Assembly: GCA_900546625.1 (NCBI GenBank)
Contig: URDU01000030.1
Span: 1 to 35,527, forward strand
Source: an uncultured Lachnobacterium sp.
GTDB lineage: Bacteria; Bacillota; Clostridia; Lachnospirales; Lachnospiraceae
Direction of reading: 5' to 3'
Length of the DNA: 35,527 bases
Shown here: in pieces, positions 15,044 to 22,278 of the stretch
How the letters are laid out: each line of letters starts with the position of its first letter
How positions within the stretch are numbered: the first letter of the stretch is position 1
Position numbers and translations under genes: made by a program
Notes under the pieces: model-generated
Told to the model about the DNA's origin: nothing
The model's input: the letters and a program-made list of their open reading frames with translations, nothing else
Database searches by the model: none

Positions 15044-15472
15044 ATGAGAAAAAGAGATATGACCTTTGCTTCGGCGGTGCTTGAGGCGATAGATGCGATT
15101 TTGGCTCTTGCGTATATAGGCTTACAGATTTATTATGGAGTGTGCTATCACATACAGGTATTTAAGTTTGTGGCCAATATACTTGTGCTTTTGCTTGTAT
15201 ACATTGCAATCACATGGCTGCAGCATTATCCGGAAAAGCTCAATCACATAGCAGCAGAGCTGTGTGTGGGCAATATCAGAAAGTATTCACTCAGGCTTTT
15301 GACGTTTGTAAAGCTTGTTTTTACAGCGGGGCTTTTGGTGCCATGCGTGTGTGATGCGGTTGGAATAGCAATCCGCGATGTATACAGCCTTATCATGATA
15401 GGGCTCATCCTTGTGGTGACGGCATATTATGAGTACAGGATATTTCAGGAGATAAAGTCATTACGGAAATAA
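15044..15472 (+). CDS. Small four-span membrane protein
   Basis: The product is 142 residues with four hydrophobic segments, at about 12-30, 36-58, 84-104 and 110-130. Short charged linkers lie between them (QHYPEKLNH; GNIRKYSLR). It is probably an integral membrane protein with both ends inside. I recognise no family. It starts 15 bases before the rhodanese-TtcA gene's end-to-end run and is likely its operon leader. GAAAGG precedes the ATG with acceptable spacing. Confidence 0.7.
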   Translation: MRKRDMTFASAVLEAIDAILALAYIGLQIYYGVCYHIQVFKFVANILVLLLVYIAITWLQHYPEKLNHIAAELCVGNIRKYSLRLLTFVKLVFTAGLLVPCVCDAVGIAIRDVYSLIMIGLILVVTAYYEYRIFQEIKSLRK

Positions 15473-15487
15473 TATAGGAGAAATAAA

Positions 15488-16621
15488 ATGCAGCTTAGTA
15501 TAGAAGAAGTTAAAAAGCTGGATAGTAACAGCTATCAGATAATAGATATAAGAAGTGAGGAAGAGGTGGCTCACGGTGCCATAAAGGGAGCACTCAATAT
15601 TCAGGCGGAGGAAATAGAGCAAGATGAGAGAGTGCCGCACGATAAGAAGCTTGTCATAGTCTGCAGCCGTGGTAAGACGAGTGTGGATGTGGCAGAGTAT
15701 CTCACAGAAAAGGGCTTTGATGCGGCAAGCTTAAAGGGAGGCTATATAAGCTGGCTGCTTGATGCCATGAAAGAGGATGAGGTGGCAGAGCGCGATATAA
15801 AGGCAGATGTGGAGCAAAGCATCAGAAAGAAATTTAAGAAATCCATCTGGCGCAAGTTTACAAAGGCGATAAACACCTATGAGCTTGTAAAGCCGGGCGA
15901 CAGGATTGCAGTGTGTATCTCGGGCGGCAAGGATTCCATGCTCATGGCAAAGCTTTTTCAGGAGCTTAAGCATCACAACAAGTTTGATTTTGAGGTGAAG
16001 TTTCTCGTCATGGACCCGGGCTACAATGAGGCAAACAGACATGTCATCGAGGAAAACTGCAGGAACCTTGGCATCCCTGCCACGATTTTCGAGTCAGATA
16101 TATTTGATGCTGTATATGATATCGAAAAATCGCCATGCTATTTATGTGCGAGGATGAGAAGAGGACATCTGTACGCATTTGCAAAGGAGCTTGGCTGCAA
16201 CAAGATTGCGCTCGGACATCACTATGATGATGTCATCGAGACGATACTCATGGGCATGCTCTACGGCGCACAGGTACAGACCATGATGCCTAAGCTTCAC
16301 AGCACAAACTTTGAGGGCATGGAGCTTATCAGGCCTCTTTACTTAGTCAGGGAGGACGATATCAAGGCGTGGCGTGATTACAACGGTCTGCACTTCATAC
16401 AGTGTGCCTGCAAGTTTACAGATACCTGTACCACCTGCAATAATGAGGAAAACCGCTCAAAGCGTGTTGAGATAAAGCAGCTCATTGCTAATCTTAAAAA
16501 GGTGAATCCTTTTGTCGAGGCAAATATATTTAAGAGCGTGGAGAATGTAAATCTGGCTACGGTTGTAGCATATAAAAAGGATGGTATAAAGCACAGCTTC
16601 CTAGAGCACTATGATGAGTAA
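15488..16621 (+). CDS. Rhodanese fused to TtcA-like tRNA-thiolation ATPase
   Basis: The product is 377 residues. The N-terminal rhodanese domain (about 1-95) has its persulfide-carrying Cys59 in VCSRGKTS. A PP-loop ATPase domain follows, with SGGKDS at 145-150, CYLC (217-220), LGHHYDDVIETILM, and a second Cys cluster CAC...CTTC (306-317). This is the pattern of TtcA/TtuA-type enzymes that thiolate tRNA bases after ATP activation and carry a metal or Fe-S cluster on the Cys pairs. The fusion implies that the rhodanese delivers sulfur directly to the thiolase. TtcA proper modifies cytidine-32, but the exact base here is not certain. An AGGAG site precedes the ATG. Confidence 0.88.
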   Translation: MQLSIEEVKKLDSNSYQIIDIRSEEEVAHGAIKGALNIQAEEIEQDERVPHDKKLVIVCSRGKTSVDVAEYLTEKGFDAASLKGGYISWLLDAMKEDEVAERDIKADVEQSIRKKFKKSIWRKFTKAINTYELVKPGDRIAVCISGGKDSMLMAKLFQELKHHNKFDFEVKFLVMDPGYNEANRHVIEENCRNLGIPATIFESDIFDAVYDIEKSPCYLCARMRRGHLYAFAKELGCNKIALGHHYDDVIETILMGMLYGAQVQTMMPKLHSTNFEGMELIRPLYLVREDDIKAWRDYNGLHFIQCACKFTDTCTTCNNEENRSKRVEIKQLIANLKKVNPFVEANIFKSVENVNLATVVAYKKDGIKHSFLEHYDE

Positions 16622-16648
16622 TATAGATATATTTCAGGAGGGGATTGT

Positions 16649-17812
16649 ATGGCAGATATCATGGATTATATTGACTGGCGTGGAGATATCGGCTTTGATG
16701 AGGTACATGTAAATGAGGTGGATGGACTGATTTTTTCACAGCTTATCTATGTGCAGATGAAGCCCTATATGCCGGAGGCAAAGAAGTCATACCTTACGAT
16801 AAAACAGCTTTCAAGCCTTTACTGTGCGGACCACAGTGATGATGAGATTGAGCAGATGCCGAATCTTTTCCGTCACTCCGCGAGGCTGCTTCAAAAGCTG
16901 GCGCACTCAAGGCGCTATGCTGACTGTATTTTGAGATATTATATATACGATATAAGTGAAAAAGAGGAGTCGCAGTTTTCTGCGGTTACTATAGAGCTGC
17001 CTGACGGCACATATTTCATTTCCTACAGCGGTACAGACCACTCGGTGGTAGGCTGGAAGGAAAACTTTAATTTAAGCTATCTCGATGAGACGCCGGGACA
17101 GAACAAGGCGAAAAAATATTTAAAGCAGGTGGCGGCATATATATGCAATGATGATAAAGCTATAAATGATAAAGTCCTAGATGATGAAAATATCAACAAT
17201 AAAAGCATAGGTGCAAGAAGACTGTGGATAGGCGGGCACTCAAAGGGTGGAAATCTGGCAGTGTTTGCGGCCATGCATGTGGATAAAGAGGTGCAGGATG
17301 CCATTATAAAGGTATATAATTTTGATGGGCCGGGCTTCAATCACAAGATGATATATACGGCAGGCTACAAAAGGATTTTTGACAGAATAGAGACATTTCT
17401 GCCGCAGTCGTCCATTGTTGGCCTATTGCTTGAGCATGTGGACGATTATGAGGTGGTAAGAAGTCGCAATTCGGGGCCGCTGCAGCATGATGCTTTTTCA
17501 TGGGAGATAATGGGCTCCCATATCATAAAGGCTGATGGGCTGGACAAAAACAGTGTGCGCCTTGACAAGACGCTCAGAAACTGGATAGGCGGCATGGATG
17601 AGGCGCAGCGAAAGCAGTTTGTAAATGTGCTTTTTTCAATAGCATCGGACTCCAATTTTGAGAACCTTGACCAGATGTCATTTAAGCAGCTTATTGAGAT
17701 GATAAAGGCTGCCGATGAGCTGTCCAAGGATGACTGGAGCATGCTTAAGGATACAGTAAGACTCCTGATTTCTGCCGGGGTCGGCGTGGTCAGGGATGAA
17801 AAGGAGAAATAA
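16649..17812 (+). CDS. DUF2974/Mbeg1-like alpha/beta hydrolase
   Basis: The product is 387 residues. The lipase-type nucleophile elbow is GHSKGGN, with Ser198 the predicted nucleophile. It is preceded by SYSGTDHSVVGWKENF, a strand and oxyanion region typical of the DUF2974 (Mbeg1-like) family. A FDGPGF motif and a downstream LEHVDDYEVVRS segment also match that family. No signal peptide is present, so the protein is cytoplasmic. Substrates are unknown; an esterase or lipase is the likely chemistry. It has an AGGAGGGG site and abuts tcdA, which starts at the base after its stop codon. Confidence 0.85.
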   Translation: MADIMDYIDWRGDIGFDEVHVNEVDGLIFSQLIYVQMKPYMPEAKKSYLTIKQLSSLYCADHSDDEIEQMPNLFRHSARLLQKLAHSRRYADCILRYYIYDISEKEESQFSAVTIELPDGTYFISYSGTDHSVVGWKENFNLSYLDETPGQNKAKKYLKQVAAYICNDDKAINDKVLDDENINNKSIGARRLWIGGHSKGGNLAVFAAMHVDKEVQDAIIKVYNFDGPGFNHKMIYTAGYKRIFDRIETFLPQSSIVGLLLEHVDDYEVVRSRNSGPLQHDAFSWEIMGSHIIKADGLDKNSVRLDKTLRNWIGGMDEAQRKQFVNVLFSIASDSNFENLDQMSFKQLIEMIKAADELSKDDWSMLKDTVRLLISAGVGVVRDEKEK

Positions 17813-18574
17813 ATGTTAAATCAGTTTTCAAGAACACAGCTTTTGCTTGGAAAAGATGCGATGGATAGGCTAAAGGGCGCTAGAGTCGCAGTATTTGGAA
17901 TAGGAGGAGTGGGCGGATATGTCTGCGAGGCGTTAGTCAGAAGCGGTGTAGGAGCGATTGACCTTATCGATGATGACAAGGTGTGCCTTACAAATATAAA
18001 CAGGCAGATAATCGCAACCAGAAAGACAGTAGGAAAATACAAGACAGACGTGATGGAGGAGAGAATCCATGATATTAATCCGGACGTCAGTGTCGTGACA
18101 CACAGATGCTTCTTTTTGCCGGAAAATGCTGATGAATTTCCGTTTGATGAGTATGATTATATAGTTGATGCGGTCGATACGGTCACAGCAAAGATAGCGC
18201 TTGTCATGAAGGCACAGGAGAAAAATGTCCCTATCATAAGCAGCATGGGAGCAGGAAATAAGCTGGATGCAAGTGCATTTAAGGTGGCTGATATATATAA
18301 GACCAGCATGTGTCCTCTTGCCAAGGTCATGCGCCGTGAGCTTAAAAAACGTGGCGTGAAAAAGCTTAAGGTGGTATACTCTGAGGAGAAGCCTACAAGA
18401 CCGATTGAGGATATGTCCATAAGCTGCAGAACCAACTGCATCTGCCCACCGGGTGCCGCTCACAAGTGCACTGAGCGCAGGGATATTCCGGGAAGCCTTG
18501 CATTTGTGCCATCCGTAGCAGGGCTTATCATTGCAGGCGAGGTGGTACAGGACATAGCCTTTGACAGGGTATGA
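17813..18574 (+). CDS. tcdA: tRNA threonylcarbamoyladenosine dehydratase (TcdA/CsdL)
   Basis: The product is 253 residues of the ThiF/MoeB/HesA E1-like fold. TcdA uses ATP to cyclise t6A-37 in tRNAs. Visible motifs are GIGGVGGYVCEALVRSG (nucleotide-binding, from residue 29), DLIDDDKVCLTNINRQI and DAVDTVTAK. The C-terminal tail has CRTNC, CPPG and C-T-E-R-R patterns, then VPSVAGLIIAGEV. Together with the TtcA-like gene two positions upstream, it makes this operon partly a tRNA-modification unit. The ATG directly follows the preceding stop, with AAAAGGAGA inside that gene. Confidence 0.92.
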   Translation: MLNQFSRTQLLLGKDAMDRLKGARVAVFGIGGVGGYVCEALVRSGVGAIDLIDDDKVCLTNINRQIIATRKTVGKYKTDVMEERIHDINPDVSVVTHRCFFLPENADEFPFDEYDYIVDAVDTVTAKIALVMKAQEKNVPIISSMGAGNKLDASAFKVADIYKTSMCPLAKVMRRELKKRGVKKLKVVYSEEKPTRPIEDMSISCRTNCICPPGAAHKCTERRDIPGSLAFVPSVAGLIIAGEVVQDIAFDRV

Positions 18575-18620
18575 TGAAGAAAATAATTAAGAATATAATT
18601 ACAAAAAGAGAGGAATAAAA

Positions 18621-20105
18621 ATGCCAGTATTTGATTTTAGCGATACACCGGTAGCAAACGAGCATCCTGAGTGTACATATGAGACATTTCATTCGACAGA
18701 GACAAAGGCATCGGCCGATAAACCGATTGTTGTGATAGATAATAAGCAAAAGGAATGGGCGCATCATGCGCTCGGTATGTTTACAAATCCGATAAAGCGT
18801 ACATCCTTTGAGTTTGAGGATGGTGATGGTGTGACCAGTGCCGATATCCTGCGCATTGATTCGCGCTTCGTGAGCCTTTTTAAGTGGCTTGGCGAAAATC
18901 ACATAAAGGTTCAGCTTTCAGGAGCCAATACACCTGATGGATACGCAGTATATAGGGTGAGAGAGGTGGCTCTCGGCAGAGGCACAAAGCTGTCTGCGGA
19001 GGACGGATTCTTACAGTATATGATGGAGAGGCTCTTTGCTAGCACCATGCCTGAGGATGAGCCGGACCTCGATGATTACGAGGAAGAGGGCGACAGCATG
19101 AAGCTCACCAGTATACAGAGCATCACAGATTTCATGACCTGTGCAGGCCGTACACTGCCTGACAATATACTGCTGTGGGCCAGAAGAAACCTGGCAGTTG
19201 CGCGTTCAAGCGAGGTATCACCTGAGGAGAGACGCCATGCGCAGAGAGCACTTTCCATCATGATGAATATCCAGTGGAAGGGAAATTACTTTGAAGCAAT
19301 CGACCCTGTTGAGGCAAGACGCATACTCGATGAGGAGCTCTATGGCATGGAGAGCGTGAAGCAGAGAATCATTGAGACCATTATCCAGATAAACAGGACT
19401 CATACACTTCCTGCCTACGGACTGCTGCTCTGCGGACCGGCAGGAACGGGAAAGTCACAGATTGCATATGCGGTTGCGCGTATACTTAAGCTTCCATGGA
19501 CAACACTCGACATGAGCTCCATAAATGATGCGGAGCAGCTCACAGGAAGCTCAAGAATCTATTCAAATGCAAAGCCGGGAATCATTATGGAGGCATTTTC
19601 TCAGGCGGGAGAGTCAAATCTTGTATTTATCATCAATGAGCTTGACAAGGCCTCAAGCAAAAACGGTAACGGAAATCCGGCAGATGTGCTTTTGACACTG
19701 CTTGACAATCTGGGATTTACAGACAACTATATGGAGTGTATGGTGCCGACAGTCGGAGTATATCCGATTGCCACAGCCAACGATAAATCCCAGATTTCAG
19801 CACCTCTTATGTCGCGTTTTGCGGTGATTGATATTCCGGACTATACCGATGAAGAGAAGAAGGTCATCTTCCAGAGATTTGCCCTGCGCAAGGTATTTGA
19901 GCGAATGGGAATGAAGGAGGAGGAGTGTGTTCTCACAGAGGACGGACTTGATGCGGTGATTAAGCTTCACGAGAACACATCAGGTATAAGAGATCTCGAG
20001 CAGGCTGCAGAGCATCTGGCAGCAAATGCACTTTATCAGATAGAGGTTGATAAGGTAAAGCAGGTGGTATTTGATGCCGAGGCTGTTTTTGCTCTTTTAG
20101 GCTAG
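18621..20105 (+). CDS. Lon-like AAA+ ATPase without a protease domain
   Basis: The product is 494 residues. The first 220 residues have no domain I can name, apart from an acidic patch (EDEPDLDDYEEEGD, about 144-157). The AAA+ module (about 230-490) has Walker A GPAGTGKS (272-279), Walker B VFIINELDKAS (335-345) with Glu as the catalytic base, a sensor-1 Asn (TANDKS) and SRF as arginine finger. A C-terminal helical lid contains SGIRDLEQAAEHL, the sequence style of Lon lids. No serine-lysine peptidase domain follows. It may remodel proteins as a stand-alone ATPase. An AGAGAGGA site supports the ATG. Confidence 0.8.
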   Translation: MPVFDFSDTPVANEHPECTYETFHSTETKASADKPIVVIDNKQKEWAHHALGMFTNPIKRTSFEFEDGDGVTSADILRIDSRFVSLFKWLGENHIKVQLSGANTPDGYAVYRVREVALGRGTKLSAEDGFLQYMMERLFASTMPEDEPDLDDYEEEGDSMKLTSIQSITDFMTCAGRTLPDNILLWARRNLAVARSSEVSPEERRHAQRALSIMMNIQWKGNYFEAIDPVEARRILDEELYGMESVKQRIIETIIQINRTHTLPAYGLLLCGPAGTGKSQIAYAVARILKLPWTTLDMSSINDAEQLTGSSRIYSNAKPGIIMEAFSQAGESNLVFIINELDKASSKNGNGNPADVLLTLLDNLGFTDNYMECMVPTVGVYPIATANDKSQISAPLMSRFAVIDIPDYTDEEKKVIFQRFALRKVFERMGMKEEECVLTEDGLDAVIKLHENTSGIRDLEQAAEHLAANALYQIEVDKVKQVVFDAEAVFALLG

Positions 20106-20159
20106 CAGGATATATTACGGATACAGGAATTGTTACGAAAATAAAAGGAGATAGTCAGG

Positions 20160-21377
20160 ATGAGAGAATTTGGAAAATCCAGAAAATTAGATAATGTGCT
20201 TTATGATGTTAGAGGACCGGTGGTGGATGAGGCGGCACGAATGGAGGAAAACGGCACAAATGTGTTGAAGCTCAATATAGGAAATCCGGCGCCGTTTGGC
20301 TTCAGGACACCTGATGAGGTGATATATGATATGTCACGCCAGCTCACGGACTGTGAGGGGTATTCCAACTCCAAGGGACTTTTTTCTGCAAGAAAAGCAA
20401 TCATGCAATATGCACAGCTCAAAAAGCTTCCTAATGTGACGGTTGAGGATATCTACACCGGAAACGGAGTCAGCGAGCTTATAAACCTAAGCATGTCAGC
20501 GCTTCTTGACAATGGTGATGAGGTGCTTGTGCCGGCACCGGACTATCCGCTTTGGACAGCCTGTGTTACACTTGCGGGCGGCACGGCAGTGCACTATATC
20601 TGTGATGAGCAGTCAGAGTGGTATCCTGATATAGAGGATATCAAAAAGAAGATTACAGACAAGACCAAGGCCATCGTAATAATAAACCCGAACAATCCTA
20701 CGGGAGCGCTCTATCCAAGGGAGGTGCTGCAGCAGATAGTTGATGTGGCAAGAGAGCACGAGCTCATGATTTTTTCGGATGAGATATATGACAGGCTTGT
20801 GATGGATGACTATGAGCATGTGTCTATTGCATCGCTTGCACCTGACCTCTTCTGTGTGACCTTCAGCGGTCTTTCAAAGTCACATATGATAGCTGGCTAC
20901 CGTATCGGATGGATGGTTTTAAGCGGCAATAAGGCGCTTGGAAAGGACTATATCGAGGGACTCAACATGCTCTCAAACATGCGTCTTTGCTCGAATGTTC
21001 CGGCGCAGTCGATAGTGCAGACAGCTTTAGGCGGATATCAGAGTGTAGGCGAGTATATTGTGCCGGGTGGACGAATCTATGAGCAGAGAGAGTACATCTA
21101 CAAGGCATTAAACGATATACCGGGAATTTCGGCAGTAAAGCCAAAGGCAGCATTTTACATATTCCCAAAGATTGATACTGCAAGGTTCAACATCACAAAC
21201 GATGAGCAGTTTGCACTGGATCTGCTTCGTGAGAAGAAGATACTCATCATCCACGGCGGCGGCTTCAACTGGGATAAGCCAGATCACTTCAGAGTGGTAT
21301 ATCTGCCTAGAACAGAGATATTAAAGGATGCCACAGGCAAGCTTGCAGATTTTCTGGCTTCATATAAGCAGAAATAA
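20160..21377 (+). CDS. PLP-dependent class I/II aminotransferase, AlaA-like
   Basis: The product is 405 residues. This aminotransferase most resembles glutamate-pyruvate transaminases of the AlaA type. Features in order: LNIGNPAPFGF (substrate arm), NGVSELI, PAPDYPLW, NPNNPTGALY (cofactor-binding Asn), FSDEIYDRL and SGLSKSHMIAGYRIGW, whose Lys in SLSK-type context forms the Schiff base with PLP. The final segment, HGGGFNW...FRVVYLP, is also characteristic. A good AAAAGGAGA site precedes the ATG. It is separated from the AAA+ gene by 54 bases and is followed by a short tandem repeat and a terminator. Confidence 0.88.
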   Translation: MREFGKSRKLDNVLYDVRGPVVDEAARMEENGTNVLKLNIGNPAPFGFRTPDEVIYDMSRQLTDCEGYSNSKGLFSARKAIMQYAQLKKLPNVTVEDIYTGNGVSELINLSMSALLDNGDEVLVPAPDYPLWTACVTLAGGTAVHYICDEQSEWYPDIEDIKKKITDKTKAIVIINPNNPTGALYPREVLQQIVDVAREHELMIFSDEIYDRLVMDDYEHVSIASLAPDLFCVTFSGLSKSHMIAGYRIGWMVLSGNKALGKDYIEGLNMLSNMRLCSNVPAQSIVQTALGGYQSVGEYIVPGGRIYEQREYIYKALNDIPGISAVKPKAAFYIFPKIDTARFNITNDEQFALDLLREKKILIIHGGGFNWDKPDHFRVVYLPRTEILKDATGKLADFLASYKQK

Positions 21378-21407
21378 TTATTGGCATAGATTATTATTGG
21401 CATAGAT
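21377..21407 (+). repeat. Short tandem duplication
   Basis: ATTATTGGCATAGAT occurs twice (21377-21391 and 21393-21407) with a 16-bp period, beginning inside the aminotransferase stop codon. It looks like a replication-slippage duplication. Confidence 0.8.
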
Positions 21408-21431
21408 AATTATAAAATATATAACATATAA

Positions 21432-21471
21432 GCTCCGGCACAGAAAACTTTTGTTCTGACCGGAGTTTTTT
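21432..21471 (+). terminator. Intrinsic terminator after the aminotransferase
   Basis: CTCCGG near 21433 pairs with CCGGAG near 21461, with CAGAA/TTCTG continuing the stem after small bulges. Six T follow. It ends the run of plus-strand genes from 15044. Confidence 0.8.
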
Positions 21472-21499
21472 ATATTATAAGCTGTAATATTTTTTAAAA

Positions 21500-21532
21500 G
21501 TAACTTACCTGTAACTTTACATCATGTATTAT
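21500..21532 (+). promoter_or_regulatory. Direct-repeat operator and promoter of the ABC/two-component operon
   Basis: GTAACTT at 21500-21506 and again at 21511-21517 is a direct repeat with an 11-bp period. Nine bases later comes TATTAT (21527-21532) as a -10, with no good -35. OmpR/PhoB-family regulators bind 11-bp direct repeats in place of -35 in just this geometry, so the RR encoded at 25115 may activate this promoter. Confidence 0.5.
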
Positions 21533-21615
21533 ACACTTGTATCGCGGGGCTGCTGCACTTTAGAAGGCAGACCGCACAGCGCACAAAAATGCATAGAGAA
21601 GAAAAGGAGAATTAA

Positions 21616-22278
21616 ATGGAACTGCTTAGAGTAGAACACTTATCAAAAATATATGGCACCGGAGAAAATCAGGTCAAGGCTTTGGACGATGTGTCACTTT
21701 GCGTGGAAAAGGGAGAGTTTGTGGCAATAGTCGGAGCGAGCGGCTCCGGAAAATCCACACTGCTTCATCTGCTCGGAGGCGTTGACAGACCAACAAGCGG
21801 AAAGGTGTATATAAACGGCACTGATATTTTTGCAATGAATGATGATGAGCTTGCCATATTCAGAAGAAGACAGGTAGGTATCATTTATCAGTTTTATAAT
21901 CTGATACCTATATTAAATGTGGAGGAAAACATGGCAATCCCGATGGAGCTTGACGGAAGAAAGGTGGAAAAGGCACAGATGGATGACATGCTTTTGCGCC
22001 TTGGTCTTACAGAGAGACGCACTCATCTGCCAAATGAGCTATCAGGAGGACAGCAGCAGCGTACATCTATAGGAAGAGCTCTGATTACAAGACCGTCTAT
22101 AGTGCTCGCGGATGAGCCGACCGGAAACCTGGATACCAAGGCAAGCAACGAGATTATGCATCTCTTAAAGACATCAAACCGTGAGCTCAACCAGACAATT
22201 ATCATGATTACACACAATATGGAGCTTGCAAAGGCGGCTGACCGCACAATAATGATAGAGGATGGTAAAATCAGATGA
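21616..22278 (+). CDS. ABC transporter ATP-binding protein (MacB/LolD/BceA type)
   Basis: The product is 220 residues. Walker A is GASGSGKS (40-47), Q-loop YQFYNLIP, signature LSGGQQQR (142-149) and Walker B VLADEPTGNLD. The FRRRQVGIIYQFYNL sequence is typical of ATPases paired with FtsX/MacB-like permeases. Its partner is the permease at 22275, overlapping by four bases (ATGA). With the two-component pair downstream, it forms a transporter-sensor module like those responding to cell-envelope peptides or antibiotics. An AAAAGGAGA site is present. The substrate is unknown. Confidence 0.93.
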   Translation: MELLRVEHLSKIYGTGENQVKALDDVSLCVEKGEFVAIVGASGSGKSTLLHLLGGVDRPTSGKVYINGTDIFAMNDDELAIFRRRQVGIIYQFYNLIPILNVEENMAIPMELDGRKVEKAQMDDMLLRLGLTERRTHLPNELSGGQQQRTSIGRALITRPSIVLADEPTGNLDTKASNEIMHLLKTSNRELNQTIIMITHNMELAKAADRTIMIEDGKIR

